Shown: positions 54,285 through 63,569, counted from the first letter of the stretch. The stretch: DNA of 64,000 nt from Desulfobulbus oligotrophicus (GCF_016446285.1 NZ_CP054140.1:62001-126000), one strand, 5' to 3'. The notes: generated by a model from the letters alone, not told the origin. Numbers and translations: made by a program.

Positions 54285-54476
54285 ATGGCAATGGGCAGGA
54301 CAAGGAGCTATAAAAAAATATTTCCTGATACCAAAATATTACAAGACATGCCGGCGATTCCAGGAACAAAAGAATGGAGACGATATCACCTGCATGAATC
54401 GCACGTTCAGGGCGCGTTGAAAAGAGCCGCACGGATGGCAAAACTCACTAAGCGTGTTAAACTACACACTTTTCGT
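54285..54476 (+). pseudogene. Integron integrase fragment (middle part)
   Basis: Encodes YKKIFPDTKI, KEWRRYHLHESHVQGALKRA and AKLTKRVKLHTFR, matching the IntI insert and box I (FPS..., RRHHL.ESALQ..., HTFRHSFATHLL). The match ends at HTFR, then becomes unrelated sequence. The N-terminal domain is absent. It is the other half of the inverted fragment at 54167-54244. Confidence 0.75.
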
Positions 54477-54681
54477 ACAGCTTCGCGACCCATCTTTTAT
54501 AAGCTAACGACGACATACGGACAATCCAAACGATGCCGGCCCATACCGATGTGAGAACAACGATGATGTATACCCACTGCATACCGAGCAAGACGACAAA
54601 AGAGGCAAAAAGCCCATTGGATTTTTTAAGCATCATTTCACCGTGAAATATAATAAATTTAGCATGTTTTTTGCTTTTATC

Positions 54682-54742
54682 GTTAACAACACTATTGAGT
54701 GTATTAGCTGGACGATTCCGTCCAGCTAATACCTTGTTATGC
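54682..54742 (+). other. attC-like recombination site 1
   Basis: Ends with GTTATGC (54736-54742). The arms TAACAA / TTGTTA pair and enclose a perfect 12-bp stem ATTAGCTGGACG / CGTCCAGCTAAT with a 4-base loop. Folded like an integron attC, though one side contains a small extra hairpin, so confidence is moderate. It borders the first cassette on the left. Confidence 0.6.
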
Positions 54743-54749
54743 CTCATGA

Positions 54750-55565
54750 ATGGCCGCTGCGATGACTGACCGATTTTCGAAGAGACATGGGTACCACGAG
54801 TCACACGAGAAAGAAATCTCTGTGAGGCAGGACGCGCCACACGAATTGCGTGGTGTTCTTGTTCAACTTGCTTACGAGTGCGGTTTTCGTCCGCAGAGCC
54901 TTCGAGAAGTTGTTTGTCGCCTACTCCGCAAACGTCCAGACCAAAACAACTGGTCCGAGTACCCCAACATTGACCGTGAAGTACACGAACTCGTTGATGA
55001 CTGCGACTGGTACCGCGTGTACGACATCATTGAGGGGCTCGCCGTTGCCATGTGCGAAGCACCATATTCCTATGATGCCGGGAAATTCGAGAGCGAGTTG
55101 AACGATTACTTCTTTGAAAACGGCATAGGTTGGAAGTTGTCTGCGGGTGTCATCGAAATGCGCGGCCCCGAGGTGTTCGAGGAAGTAGTTGTCACGGCTG
55201 AACATGCACTTGAAGCGCGAAAGCTCAGCACAGCGAGAAATGAATTACATGAGGCGCTTCGTGATTTGTCTCGCCGTCCCTTGCCGGATGTAACGGGGGC
55301 TATTCAACATTCGATGGCAGCTCTGGAATGCGTAGCCCGCAAAGCGTGTGGTGACGAGAAGGCCAATCTCGGCGACATCATGAAACGTTACGGAGATATT
55401 GTGCCTCGCCCTCTAGACGAGGCAATTTCAAAGGTATGGGGATACGCTTCGGAAAACGCGCGCCATATTCGTGAAGGAAGGGAGCCAACCTTTGAAGAAG
55501 CCGAGTTGGTCGTCGGTATCGTTTCCGCGCTTTCTACCTATTTGGCGAGAAAACATGAGGCATAA
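54750..55565 (+). CDS. Abortive-infection (AbiJ-like) protein, integron cassette gene
   Basis: 271 residues. The N-terminal half resembles the AbiJ N-terminal domain: FSKRHGYHESHE, then HELRGVLVQLAY, LLRKRPDQNNWSEYPNIDREVHEL and WYRVYDIIEGL. The C-terminal half resembles the Abi C-terminal/HEPN-like domain: AIQHSMAALECVARKACG, LGDIMKRYG and SENARHIREGREPTFEEAELV. AbiJ-type proteins stop phage growth by killing or halting infected cells, probably as RNases. The stop codon lies in the attC site at 55560-55628, as usual for cassettes. Start ATG 54750 or ATG 54762 (MTDRFSKR); no clear ribosome site. Function is inferred from family resemblance. Confidence 0.75.
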   Translation: MAAAMTDRFSKRHGYHESHEKEISVRQDAPHELRGVLVQLAYECGFRPQSLREVVCRLLRKRPDQNNWSEYPNIDREVHELVDDCDWYRVYDIIEGLAVAMCEAPYSYDAGKFESELNDYFFENGIGWKLSAGVIEMRGPEVFEEVVVTAEHALEARKLSTARNELHEALRDLSRRPLPDVTGAIQHSMAALECVARKACGDEKANLGDIMKRYGDIVPRPLDEAISKVWGYASENARHIREGREPTFEEAELVVGIVSALSTYLARKHEA

Positions 55566-55628
55566 CCCTACGGTCCACCGGGCGCTGCGCGATAAAGCCG
55601 CGCAGCGCCGGTGACCTCCACGTTATGT
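55560..55628 (+). other. attC recombination site 2
   Basis: GCATAAC (55560-55566) and GTTATGT (55622-55628) are complementary. Between them, GGTCCACCGGGCGCTGCGCG pairs with CGCGCAGCGCCGGTGACC except for two unpaired bases on one side, the extrahelical-base pattern that directs integron integrase. It separates two cassettes. Confidence 0.8.
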
Positions 55629-55640
55629 GTCTTAGAAACC

Positions 55641-56030
55641 ATGTCGTCCTTTGACCCGGACAAGTTCTTGAGCGAACCGATCTACGCGTTGGATTTCGGG
55701 TTCATGGTCGGAGACGTCGAGGATTTTCTTGAGTTCTCGGAATCGAACGTGGAGTGGCAGTTTCGGCGAGAGATGATCTCTGTACAGCGGCAAGCGGCTT
55801 CTGATGCTCTTGAACCTGGGTACAAGGAGCATCTTGAGACAAACGCCAAACACAGATTCAAAGTCAGCTTACCGCTGCGCGTGCGCTACGCCGCTCTTGT
55901 GGCGCTAATCACGTCGGTGGAATGGGCAATTGTTCTTGTCGTGGGCAGGCTCCGAGTGCCGCTGCCCGAGAAGCCAAAGAATGCGAACGCACCGTCTTTT
56001 TCGATGACGAGGACCGGCAGACGTATTTGA
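55641..56030 (+). pseudogene. Second cassette gene, truncated
   Basis: A cassette-type gene begins at ATG 55641 (MSSFDPDKFLSEPIY) and runs as a coherent coding frame for about 110 residues, including a hydrophobic patch (YAALVALITSVEWAIVLVVG). It then runs into transposase sequence near 55970 in the wrong frame, so its C-terminus is lost. No family recognised. No attC follows. Confidence 0.6.
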
Positions 56031-56599
56031 AGGTATTGGCAGGATATGCCCAAAAATATCATGTGAGTATCCGTGCGTAATGCCTGATGGGCAATCACAT
56101 GCATCTTCTTGTTGTGCCGGAGACAAAAACCGCTCTATCGCGAGGAATCGGCAGTACCAACCTGATGTATACCCGGTATCTCAACCACAAGCTGAATCAG
56201 TCTGGACGCATCCGGCAAAACCGCTTTTTCTCTTGCGTAGTTGAAAGTGAGCAGTATCTTTGGGCAGTGACTTGCTACATTGAGCGTAACCCATTGAAGG
56301 CCGGTTTGGCGGCGAGTGCGGAGACATATCGCGGGTCCAGCGCCAAAGCCCACGTTATCGGCATAAACGACCCCCTGCTGGATGCAACGCCGTGGCTCTC
56401 TCCTCAAAAGCGGAGCGCGTATGCAGCTTTTGTCGGAGATGAAGATAAAGAAACTGATAATGCAATCTGCCTGGCTACCCGAACCGGGCGGCCATTAGGA
56501 ACGGAGCAATGTATCGATCAACTGGAATTTCGGTTAAATCAGCCATTAAGACCGGGAAAGCCGGGGCGGCCACGCACAAAAACCGGGAAGTGTCCCTAA
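55982..56599 (+). pseudogene. REP-associated tyrosine transposase (RAYT), dead
   Basis: Encodes CERTVFFDDEDRQTYLKVLA, then CLMGNHMHLLVVPET with the HUH motif (HMH), RFFSCVVESEQYLWAVTCYI and a GRPLG...PGRP tail, the RAYT family of Y1 transposases that act on REP palindromes. An in-frame TAA at 56078-56080 stands where the conserved Tyr of AYCLM should be, and the N-terminus is missing. Complete palindromes exist at 14 kb and 20-21 kb. Confidence 0.85.
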
Positions 56600-56692
56600 T
56601 TTTCCTGGGAAGTATCCCTAAATTTCCTAATTTTCTCTAATTTTCAATTTTCCTGTAGCTGTCCGTTACCCGAAAAAGAAGGAATTTCCGCT

Positions 56693-57334
56693 TTAGCCTG
56701 CCAGGACTGGAAACAGGTGTCTCAAGCCGCTGGCAATAAATTCCACTCCCATGGCAGCCATGATCAGCCCCATCAATCGGGTGACGATGTTGATACCGGT
56801 TTTACCGAATAAACGGGTAATAGCCGGAGCCAACCGGAATAAACAGGCGATCAGACAGGCAAGCAGAACAATGGCCACCATCAGATAGATGTAATGCAGG
56901 GGTGAGGGATACCGCTGGGCATAGAGGATAACCGTGCTGATTGCCCCCGGACCCGCCAGAAGCGGTGTGCCCAGCGGAACCACCGCCACATTGTCCCGTT
57001 CTGCCGAATCCAGCTCTTCTTCTTTGGTCTGTCTGACATTACCCATCTTGGCGTTGAGCATGGAGATGGCCATGAGCAGAATAAGAATGCCTCCACCAAC
57101 CCGAAAAGAATCCACTGAGATCCCGAAAAAACGAAGGATGGCTTCGCCGCTGAACAGCACCACCAAAAGGATGATACCCATGGAAACAGCGGCCATGACG
57201 CTGTTTTTGCGGCGCACCTCGGCAGTTTGGTGAGCGGTCATGTTAATAAACACCGGCAACATGCCCATGGGATTGACAATGGCCAGCAGCGCAATAAAGA
57301 ATTTCAGATACTCATTGATCGTTCCGGTTTCCAC
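56693..57334 (-). CDS. MarC-family membrane protein
   Basis: 213 residues, six membrane helices, with NPMGMLPVFINMTAHQ and the second-half repeat LAGPGAISTVILY. The two halves are inverted repeats of each other, as in MarC/YchE/YhgN proteins. Function is unknown; the family was once linked to multidrug resistance but this was withdrawn. Start GTG 57334 is chosen because the family begins at about INEYLKFF; the longer frame to 57583 adds 83 residues unlike the family. Confidence 0.88.
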   Translation of the reverse strand: METGTINEYLKFFIALLAIVNPMGMLPVFINMTAHQTAEVRRKNSVMAAVSMGIILLVVLFSGEAILRFFGISVDSFRVGGGILILLMAISMLNAKMGNVRQTKEEELDSAERDNVAVVPLGTPLLAGPGAISTVILYAQRYPSPLHYIYLMVAIVLLACLIACLFRLAPAITRLFGKTGINIVTRLMGLIMAAMGVEFIASGLRHLFPVLAG

Positions 57335-57861
57335 AGACTCATTATCCTCGGCAGCATACCAGTTGAGGCAAACATCACAAGTTAAGCACAAAAAAGAGGG
57401 GGAGTCCGACTGCCCCGACCTCTTGACTAGCAGCACAGAAAAAAAGGTGGTGTCAGGCCCCCAACGGTGAACCTGTTGCACCCGGCGTATCGTGGCCCCT
57501 GTGTACACGACAACAACAACCCCTGTCAGTAAAAATAAAAAAAGGGGTAATTGCCCTACCCATCCCCCTGTAACAGACACCATCAGCCACAGATGCGTAT
57601 CAGTTTCTCAGTATTACCGCCGGCAGGCATTGTCACCGTCTTTGTCGTTGACTCCGGATTGCACACTGCATACTTTTTAGCATAACCGTGGAGTTTTCAT
57701 ACAGAGGTTGAGCACCGTCAGGAGATAGATTAAATTTTCAATCTGGTGGTCACAGAATGTATGCCACTCCCCCCAAGCATCAGCAAGATAACCAATCCCT
57801 CGGTTTTCTGACATTTTTGCTGATGTCAAAGTCCACCCCCAGCATAGAGGAGAAAACAGCC

Positions 57862-58152
57862 ATGTTCATCGTTCTCATTTCGTTTCCACCCATTAAAGAG
57901 GGCAAGGATGCAGAATTCCAAAAATGGTTTGTCTCTTCAGGGAAAGCGTTCAGTGGGTATCCCGGTTTTATAAGCAGGCGGCTGCTGCGCCCCATCAGCG
58001 GTGGAAACTATGCCGCCATTGTTGAATTTACAGATCAGGATGCATTCCAGGCCATGCACAGCAGCCCTCTTCATGCCGAAGTAGGGGCACAGGTGATGCC
58101 GCTCTTTGATGGCAGTCCGAAACCGACATTCTACCAGGTGGTTGAGGAGTAG
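57862..58152 (+). CDS. Antibiotic biosynthesis monooxygenase-fold protein
   Basis: 96 residues, MFIVLISFPPIKEGKDAEFQKWF then GYPGFISRRLLRP and the strand YAAIVEFTDQDAFQAMHSSP. This is the ABM fold, related to the protein at 21654-22010. ATG 57862 has GAGGAG 8 bases upstream, so the ATG at 57757 is not used. Substrate unknown. Confidence 0.85.
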   Translation: MFIVLISFPPIKEGKDAEFQKWFVSSGKAFSGYPGFISRRLLRPISGGNYAAIVEFTDQDAFQAMHSSPLHAEVGAQVMPLFDGSPKPTFYQVVEE

Positions 58153-58617
58153 TTGTGTAGATCAACCGTCTGTTGACGAATACAACAGGAGGTTTTTCAG
58201 CACAGCAAATCCAACCGGAGCCGCCCCCTTTTGTACCGGTATGCAGAATCGACCACCCTCTGCTCTTGTATATCCGGGGCGGCACCAACACCGTGCCTGC
58301 CGTCTTTCCTGAAGGTATTCGTGCTGTTTCCGGCTTCACAGCAGCAACGTGAGGAAAATCCCGGCAGCCGCGATTTCGGCATCGACCCAAGTGTAATGAA
58401 CCGGCCTCAGACGCCTTGCTTGAAAATAAACACAGCCATACTGGGCCGTAATCCCTGGGCTGTAAAAAAAGCCTCCGAACCGGATGAACAGCCGGCATAC
58501 AGCATGGTTACCAGAAACAAGAAACGCCGCAGCTCACCACTGCGCTGGTAGCGTTGTTTTGGGATATCGGGACATTGACATGTCCAGACAGGCAGGGAGC
58601 TGTCCATCGGGTCTCTA
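58153..58617. other. Gene-free stretch
   Basis: About 465 bases between the ABM gene and the tRNA terminator. Open frames on both strands are present but are composition-driven and lack ribosome sites and recognisable proteins. No repeat or RNA element seen. Confidence 0.5.
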
Positions 58618-58657
58618 AAAGAAAAAGCCTGCAGGCGTTGTTTCACCTGCAGGCTTT
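58618..58657 (-). terminator. Terminator of tRNA-fMet
   Basis: Stem AAAGCCTGCAGG (58624-58635) / CCTGCAGGCTTT (58646-58657), 12 bp, with a T-run on the minus strand just after, placed immediately 3' of the tRNA. Confidence 0.9.
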
Positions 58658-58667
58658 GATGTCTGTT

Positions 58668-58744
<77 letters not shown>

Positions 58745-58757
58745 TCACAATTTTGTT

Positions 58758-58785
58758 ATAATAGCAAATTTTCTGAAAAAGTCAA
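58758..58785 (-). promoter_or_regulatory. Promoter of tRNA-fMet
   Basis: On the minus strand TTGACT (58785-58780), 16 bases, TATTAT (58763-58758), 14 bases before the tRNA 5' end; typical strong stable-RNA promoter. Confidence 0.8.
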
Positions 58786-58802
58786 CCATTCTAACAGCCA
58801 GA

Positions 58803-59249
58803 TTATCGATTTCCCAGCATTGCCGTGAGCTTTTCCAGCACAACCGGTGGAAAAGGTGTCAGTTTACCCTGACGATTCACACAGGCATGCACGGTAAATC
58901 CTTTTGCCAGCAACGTTAAACGATCGGAATCCTGCCGTGACACAGCATAGTGTAATCGGCAACTGACCTTGCCGGCTTCAACAAGCGAAGTGGCAATGGT
59001 GAGCAGATCGTCATAGGCAGCCGGTGCCTTGAAACGAAGGTAGCTCTCGGTAACCGGCAGTACGCAGCCCAACTCCTCAATGGCCCTGTAGGGCAAGGCC
59101 CAGGCACGCATCATTTCAGTGCGGCCGATCTCAAAATACCGTAAGTAGTTGGCATTGTACACCACTCCCGCAGCATCGGTATCACCATAAATAACCCGGT
59201 AAGTGGTGGTAAAGATCGGTTCTTCAAGATTCACTGCCAGTTTACTCAT
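58803..59249 (-). CDS. YbgC/FadM-type acyl-CoA thioesterase
   Basis: 148 residues, hotdog fold. The catalytic segment VIYGDTDAAGVVYNANYLRYFE (Asp in GDTD, with YN and YFE) is complete. It hydrolyses short-chain or long-chain acyl-CoA. Start ATG 59249 has AGGAGG 6 bases upstream, inside the end of apgM, so it is translationally coupled to apgM; the two are the last genes of the hom operon. Confidence 0.9.
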   Translation of the reverse strand: MSKLAVNLEEPIFTTTYRVIYGDTDAAGVVYNANYLRYFEIGRTEMMRAWALPYRAIEELGCVLPVTESYLRFKAPAAYDDLLTIATSLVEAGKVSCRLHYAVSRQDSDRLTLLAKGFTVHACVNRQGKLTPFPPVVLEKLTAMLGNR

Positions 59250-59251
59250 CC

Positions 59252-60478
59252 TCATCCCTCCTGCTCGACGAATCGACGAAAAAAAGCCGATCCTGAGGCC
59301 AGATCCAGTCCGTTTTCCTGAACCGCGGCCAGAACATTGGCCTCAGTGTATGTCCTTCCGGACGGTACCGCAACACCGCGCGAGTCGTATAAAAACATCG
59401 GCACCGGCCAATCCTCGTGAGTCCGTCGGGCGACCGGTGTGTAATGATCCATGGTCACCACCAGCCGGAAGGGTTCGCCTCGACGTTCCATCTCCGTTAC
59501 AATCGGAGCAACGATGCGTTGATCAAAATCAGCCACTGCCTGTACCTTTTCCTGCGCCAATCCCTGGTGTCCGGTTTCGTCCGGTGCCTCAACATGCACC
59601 ACCACAAAATCGTTCTCAGCCAGCACCGCAAGGGCGGCCTCAGCCTTGCCCTGATAATTGGTATCCAGGTAACCGGTGGCACCCGGCACTTCAATAACCC
59701 GCAGCCCTCCCAGTACTCCCAGCCCCTTGAGCAGATCAACAGCGGAGATCATGCCGCCGCCAACACCAAATCGCTGTTGCAGGGTCTCCATGGCCGGCCG
59801 CTTACCTTCGCCCCATAACCAAAGAGCATTGGCGGTCCGCTTTCCCTCTTGTTCACGCTTCCGGTTCACCGGATGATCCCGCAAAATTGTCGACGCCTGT
59901 TCCAGAAGAGGCGGAAACTGTTCAATCTGCCGGTACTCCTGGAAATACGCAGACACATCCTGATCAGAATGATCGTGGGGAGGAACCGTGGCAAACCCTT
60001 CGGGCAGCTCGCCGCGATACACCAGAAGATGACGGTAACTCACCCCCGGGTACAGGCGCACTGACTCGTTGCCGCATTCCTGCTGCACAGCCTCGATCAA
60101 CTGCTGACTCTCCTCAGTGGTGATATGCCCGCTGCTGTAGTCCACCATGATCAGCCGTTCGGCATCCGGTCGATGCACATGGACCAGGTTGCACCGGAAA
60201 GCTGTTTCTTCCGGCGCCAGTTCAACACCCATGCTGGCCGCCTCCAACGGCGCCCGACCAGTGTAGTACCGCTCCGGCTCATAGCCCAGCAAAGAAAGAT
60301 TGGCCACATCACTGCCGGGAGGATACCCTTCAGGAACCGTACGCACCCGCATCATCTCAGCCAGCGGCGCCAGCCGGTCCATGGTGGGAGTTGCTGCCGC
60401 CTCCAGAGGCGTCTGGTTGTGCAAGTCGGCGATGGGCAGGTCCCCCATGCCGTCACCGATCAAAAGAATATATTTCAT
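59252..60478 (-). CDS. apgM: Cofactor-independent phosphoglycerate mutase, archaeal type
   Basis: 408 residues of the alkaline-phosphatase superfamily: ILLIGDGMGDLP, EAAATPTMDRLA, the PPGSDVANLSLLGY serine region, VEAPDETGHQG, and the TMDHYTPVARRTHEDWPVP metal region. It interconverts 3- and 2-phosphoglycerate, and in many deltaproteobacteria it lies between hom and a thioesterase, as here. AGG precedes the ATG 60478. It overlaps the thioesterase gene (59249) by a few bases. Confidence 0.93.
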   Translation of the reverse strand: MKYILLIGDGMGDLPIADLHNQTPLEAAATPTMDRLAPLAEMMRVRTVPEGYPPGSDVANLSLLGYEPERYYTGRAPLEAASMGVELAPEETAFRCNLVHVHRPDAERLIMVDYSSGHITTEESQQLIEAVQQECGNESVRLYPGVSYRHLLVYRGELPEGFATVPPHDHSDQDVSAYFQEYRQIEQFPPLLEQASTILRDHPVNRKREQEGKRTANALWLWGEGKRPAMETLQQRFGVGGGMISAVDLLKGLGVLGGLRVIEVPGATGYLDTNYQGKAEAALAVLAENDFVVVHVEAPDETGHQGLAQEKVQAVADFDQRIVAPIVTEMERRGEPFRLVVTMDHYTPVARRTHEDWPVPMFLYDSRGVAVPSGRTYTEANVLAAVQENGLDLASGSAFFRRFVEQEG

Positions 60479-60505
60479 AGTAACCTGCGTATAGGTTGAT
60501 AGGGT

Positions 60506-61810
60506 TCACTCCTCTTCCAGGATACGGATCTTAACAACCGGAGCCGTCACAGCCTCAAGACGACCGATTTCATCAAGTGCTCCGCGGATAGCCGATTCTC
60601 TGGCGCTGTGCGTCACCACGACCAGAGGAACAGCACCGGCACTTTTACGACCCTTCTGAAGAACCGACTCTATACTGATCTCATATTTTGCCAGGATCCC
60701 GGCAATGGAGGCCAGAACCCCCGGTTGATCAAGAACTGTGCAGCGAAAATAGTAGGGTCCGTACAGTTCATCCATGGGAGTGATACGACGGGATTGCATC
60801 TGATCGGGCAGATACGACAGGGCCGGTACCCGGCCGATGGAGCCGCAGGCGATGTTACGGGCAATATCAACCAGATCAGCAGCAACAGCACTGCCCGTGG
60901 GAATCATGCCGGCTCCCAGGCCGTAAAGCAGCACGTTGCCCACGGTATCCCCCTGGAAATGAATGGCGTTGTAGGCCCCATTAATCGAGGCCAGCAGATG
61001 TTGCTGCGGGACCATGGTGGGGTGAACACGTGCCTCGACATGATCACCATGATTGCGGCTGATGGCCAACAGTTTGATTCGGCAGCCGAATTCACGGGCC
61101 AGTTCAATGTCCATGGGTTCTATCTGCGAGATGCCTTCCGTGACAATCTGCTTGTGGGTGATCGGTGTTCCGTAGGCAATGGTCATCAGGATAGCGAGCT
61201 TGTGGGCGGTGTCGATACCTTCAATATCGTAGGTCGGATCAGCCTCGGCAAAACCCAATCGTTGTGCGTCCTGCAGCACTTCGGCAAAAGGAATCCCCTC
61301 ATCGGTCATACGCGTTAAGATGTAGTTGGCCGTACCGTTCATAATGCCCATGATGGAGAGAATGCGGTTGGCGACCAATCCCTCTTTGAGCGCCTTGATC
61401 ACCGGAATGCCGCCACCGACACTGGCTTCAAAGCCCACCTCCACCCCCCTGGCAGCCGCCGCGGCAAAAATCTCAGCGCCTTCCTCAGAAAGCAGCGCCT
61501 TATTGGCGGTCACCACATGCTTACCGGCGGCAATGGCCTGCATGACAAAGGTTTTAGCCGGTTCGATACCACCGATCAGTTCAACGATCACATCGATATC
61601 CGGATCAGTGATCAGATCTGCGGCGTTCTTGGTCAGGGAAACAGAACTGAAACGATCCGGCAGGGCTGCAGTGCTGTGATCGGCAACCCCGGCAAGGCGA
61701 ATGCTCATTCCCGTTCGCCTGATCAACCGCTCCTTCTGTGTTAACAGTACCTCTGCCAACCCCTTTCCCACTGTGCCGAATCCGATCAACCCAACCTTGA
61801 TTTCCCTCAT
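60506..61810 (-). CDS. hom: Homoserine dehydrogenase
   Basis: 434 residues. Reduces aspartate semialdehyde to homoserine for threonine and methionine. N-terminal NAD(P) site VGLIGFGTVGKGLAEVLL, the central ELIGGIEPAKTFV and TANKALLSEEG strand, the catalytic region FAEADPTYDIEGIDTAHKLAIL (Lys, Asp, Glu), and a C-terminal ACT domain (DQPGVLASIAGILAKY) for feedback by threonine. Start ATG 61810 (MREIKVG) with AGGTGA upstream. Confidence 0.96.
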   Translation of the reverse strand: MREIKVGLIGFGTVGKGLAEVLLTQKERLIRRTGMSIRLAGVADHSTAALPDRFSSVSLTKNAADLITDPDIDVIVELIGGIEPAKTFVMQAIAAGKHVVTANKALLSEEGAEIFAAAAARGVEVGFEASVGGGIPVIKALKEGLVANRILSIMGIMNGTANYILTRMTDEGIPFAEVLQDAQRLGFAEADPTYDIEGIDTAHKLAILMTIAYGTPITHKQIVTEGISQIEPMDIELAREFGCRIKLLAISRNHGDHVEARVHPTMVPQQHLLASINGAYNAIHFQGDTVGNVLLYGLGAGMIPTGSAVAADLVDIARNIACGSIGRVPALSYLPDQMQSRRITPMDELYGPYYFRCTVLDQPGVLASIAGILAKYEISIESVLQKGRKSAGAVPLVVVTHSARESAIRGALDEIGRLEAVTAPVVKIRILEEE

Positions 61811-62166
61811 AGCATCACCTGAAAAAATTGAAAAAGGAACCACGCATCGGCAGTTTTCTACCCTCTTTCCAGTTCCTTGTCAAAAAGTATACTCCCCAGG
61901 TTCAGGATTCCCTGCCTCCACAGCACATCCGCCAAAGCTGCAATCAGTTGCAACGCCGCCTTCTCTTAGCCCAGCCGGTGCAGTCATCCTGACCGCAGCT
62001 GATATCATTTCGCCTGATCCCTCTCATCATTTTCTCTGGCACATTCGACCAGGGTACAGTATATTCAACGAGATTATGAGAGGCTATTCATTTTGCCAGC
62101 CTGTTTTTCTGTTATCAGATCAATGTATTATCGAACAATATCCTGGAAAATCTGGAGGAACCCGGC
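61811..62166. other. Region between divergent hom and adk
   Basis: 356 bases with both promoters; AT-rich around 62040-62160, but no clear -35/-10 pair is seen. GGAGG sits 7 bases before the adk start. Nothing else recognised. Confidence 0.5.
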
Positions 62167-62841
62167 ATGAACATCCTGACTTTCGGTCCAAACGGCAGCG
62201 GTAAAGGTACCCAGGGTGCCATTATCAAAGAAAAATATGGTGTCGATCACATAGAATCAGGTGCCATTTTCCGTGAGCACATCAAGGGAGGGACCGATCT
62301 GGGCAAAAAGGCGAAAGCCTATATCGATCGTGGCGACCTGGTTCCCGACGAGATCACCATCCCGATGGTCCTTGAAACCCTGGCAAAATCGAAAGAAAAA
62401 GGCTGGCTGCTCGACGGTTTCCCACGTTCACTGGCCCAGGCCGAAGCTCTGCACAAGGCCTTGCAGGAAGCCGGCATGAAACTTGACTACGTGGTGGAGA
62501 TCGTCCTTGACCGGCAGATCGCCAAAGATCGTATCATGGGCCGCCGTCTCTGCGCCAATGACAACAATCACCCAAACCATATCGCCTTTGACGCCATTAA
62601 ACCGGTTGAAAAAGATGGACGCCTGGTCTGCCGTGTCTGTGGCGGTGAGTTGTCCACCCGCGCTGATGACCAGGATGAAGAGGCCATTAACAAACGACAC
62701 AATATCTACTACGATGAAACAACCGGCACCATGGCTGCAGTCAACTACTTTAAAAATCTGCCCGGTGCCCCGGTGATCTCTGTTGATGGTTCCAAAACCA
62801 TCAAAGAGGTCTCTGAACTTATCATGAAGGAACTGCCCTAA
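62167..62841 (+). CDS. adk: Adenylate kinase
   Basis: 224 residues, long (LID-containing) type. P-loop FGPNGSGKGTQ, then the AMP-binding VDHIESGAIFR region, LDGFPRS and the LID, which has three cysteines (LCANDN, LVCRVCGG) and STRADDQ, suggesting a zinc site. It converts ATP + AMP to 2 ADP and balances nucleotides. GGAGG lies 7 bases before ATG 62167. Confidence 0.96.
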   Translation: MNILTFGPNGSGKGTQGAIIKEKYGVDHIESGAIFREHIKGGTDLGKKAKAYIDRGDLVPDEITIPMVLETLAKSKEKGWLLDGFPRSLAQAEALHKALQEAGMKLDYVVEIVLDRQIAKDRIMGRRLCANDNNHPNHIAFDAIKPVEKDGRLVCRVCGGELSTRADDQDEEAINKRHNIYYDETTGTMAAVNYFKNLPGAPVISVDGSKTIKEVSELIMKELP

Positions 62842-62866
62842 AACGTCACGATACCTGGTTGACAAC

Positions 62867-62906
62867 AAAAACGTTCCGGTACCTGAGGTGCTGGAACGTT
62901 TTTTTG
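62867..62906 (+). terminator. Terminator between adk and the SIS gene
   Basis: Stem AAAAACGTTCC... / GGAACGTTTTT with a T-run, interrupted in the middle by GGTACC..., about 30 bases after adk. Imperfect but strong. Confidence 0.8.
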
Positions 62907-62930
62907 TTTGACAGGCACTGGTTTTCCTTT

Positions 62931-63527
62931 ATGGTTGAAGACATGAAAACACTGCTGTCAACAAATCTGATCTACTCCATCATGGCAAAGGAAGCCTTTG
63001 TCAAAGAGGCTGCCGACGATATCCTCCGTCTGACCGAATGGATTCGCGAGGTCTTTGAAGATGGCGGCAAACTGCTGATCTTCGGCAACGGCGGCAGTGC
63101 TGCAGATGCTCAGCATCTGGCTGCTGAATTTGTCAACCGCTTTCTTATCAACAGGCGCCCCCTGCCGGCCCTGGCCTTAACGACAGACACCTCGATCCTG
63201 ACCTCCATTGCCAACGACTTCTCCTATGACCTGGTTTTTGTCAAGCAGATACAGGCGCTTGGAAAACCAGAAGATTTGGCGCTCGGCATCTCCACCTCCG
63301 GCAACTCGGTCAACGTTGTTAAAGCCATGGAAACAGCCCGGGCAATCGGCATGAAAACCGTTGCCTTCACCGGCGGCACAACCCGTCCCGGAGGAGACCT
63401 GGCCGCTGTCTGCGACCTGGTCCTCAATGTGCCGTCAGACTCCACACCACATATCCAGGAGACCCACCTCTGGCTGGAACACGTCATCTGCGAGATTGTT
63501 GAAAAGCAGATGTTCGGCACCACTTAA
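62931..63527 (+). CDS. gmhA: SIS-domain protein, phosphoheptose isomerase-like
   Basis: 198 residues. The SIS fold reads FGNGGSAADAQHLAAEF, LGISTSGNSVNVVKAM, and VPSDSTPHIQETHLWLEHVI, with the last Glu/His residues of GmhA (isomerisation of sedoheptulose 7-phosphate for lipopolysaccharide core heptose). Start ATG 62931 or ATG 62943; both are before the first helix. Confidence 0.9.
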   Translation: MVEDMKTLLSTNLIYSIMAKEAFVKEAADDILRLTEWIREVFEDGGKLLIFGNGGSAADAQHLAAEFVNRFLINRRPLPALALTTDTSILTSIANDFSYDLVFVKQIQALGKPEDLALGISTSGNSVNVVKAMETARAIGMKTVAFTGGTTRPGGDLAAVCDLVLNVPSDSTPHIQETHLWLEHVICEIVEKQMFGTT

Positions 63528-63569
63528 ACTCCACCGCACCCTCAAGGCTCCCCAACTTGCGATATACCC

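Noticed and set aside
56693-57583. Longer MarC gene with an 83-residue extension
   Set aside because: The extension has no similarity to the family and lies beyond the usual start; GTG 57334 fits length and fold.
58028-58498. 156-codon minus-strand frame between the monooxygenase gene and the tRNA
   Set aside because: Overlaps the 3' end of a good gene on the other strand and encodes a basic, proline-rich peptide without family.
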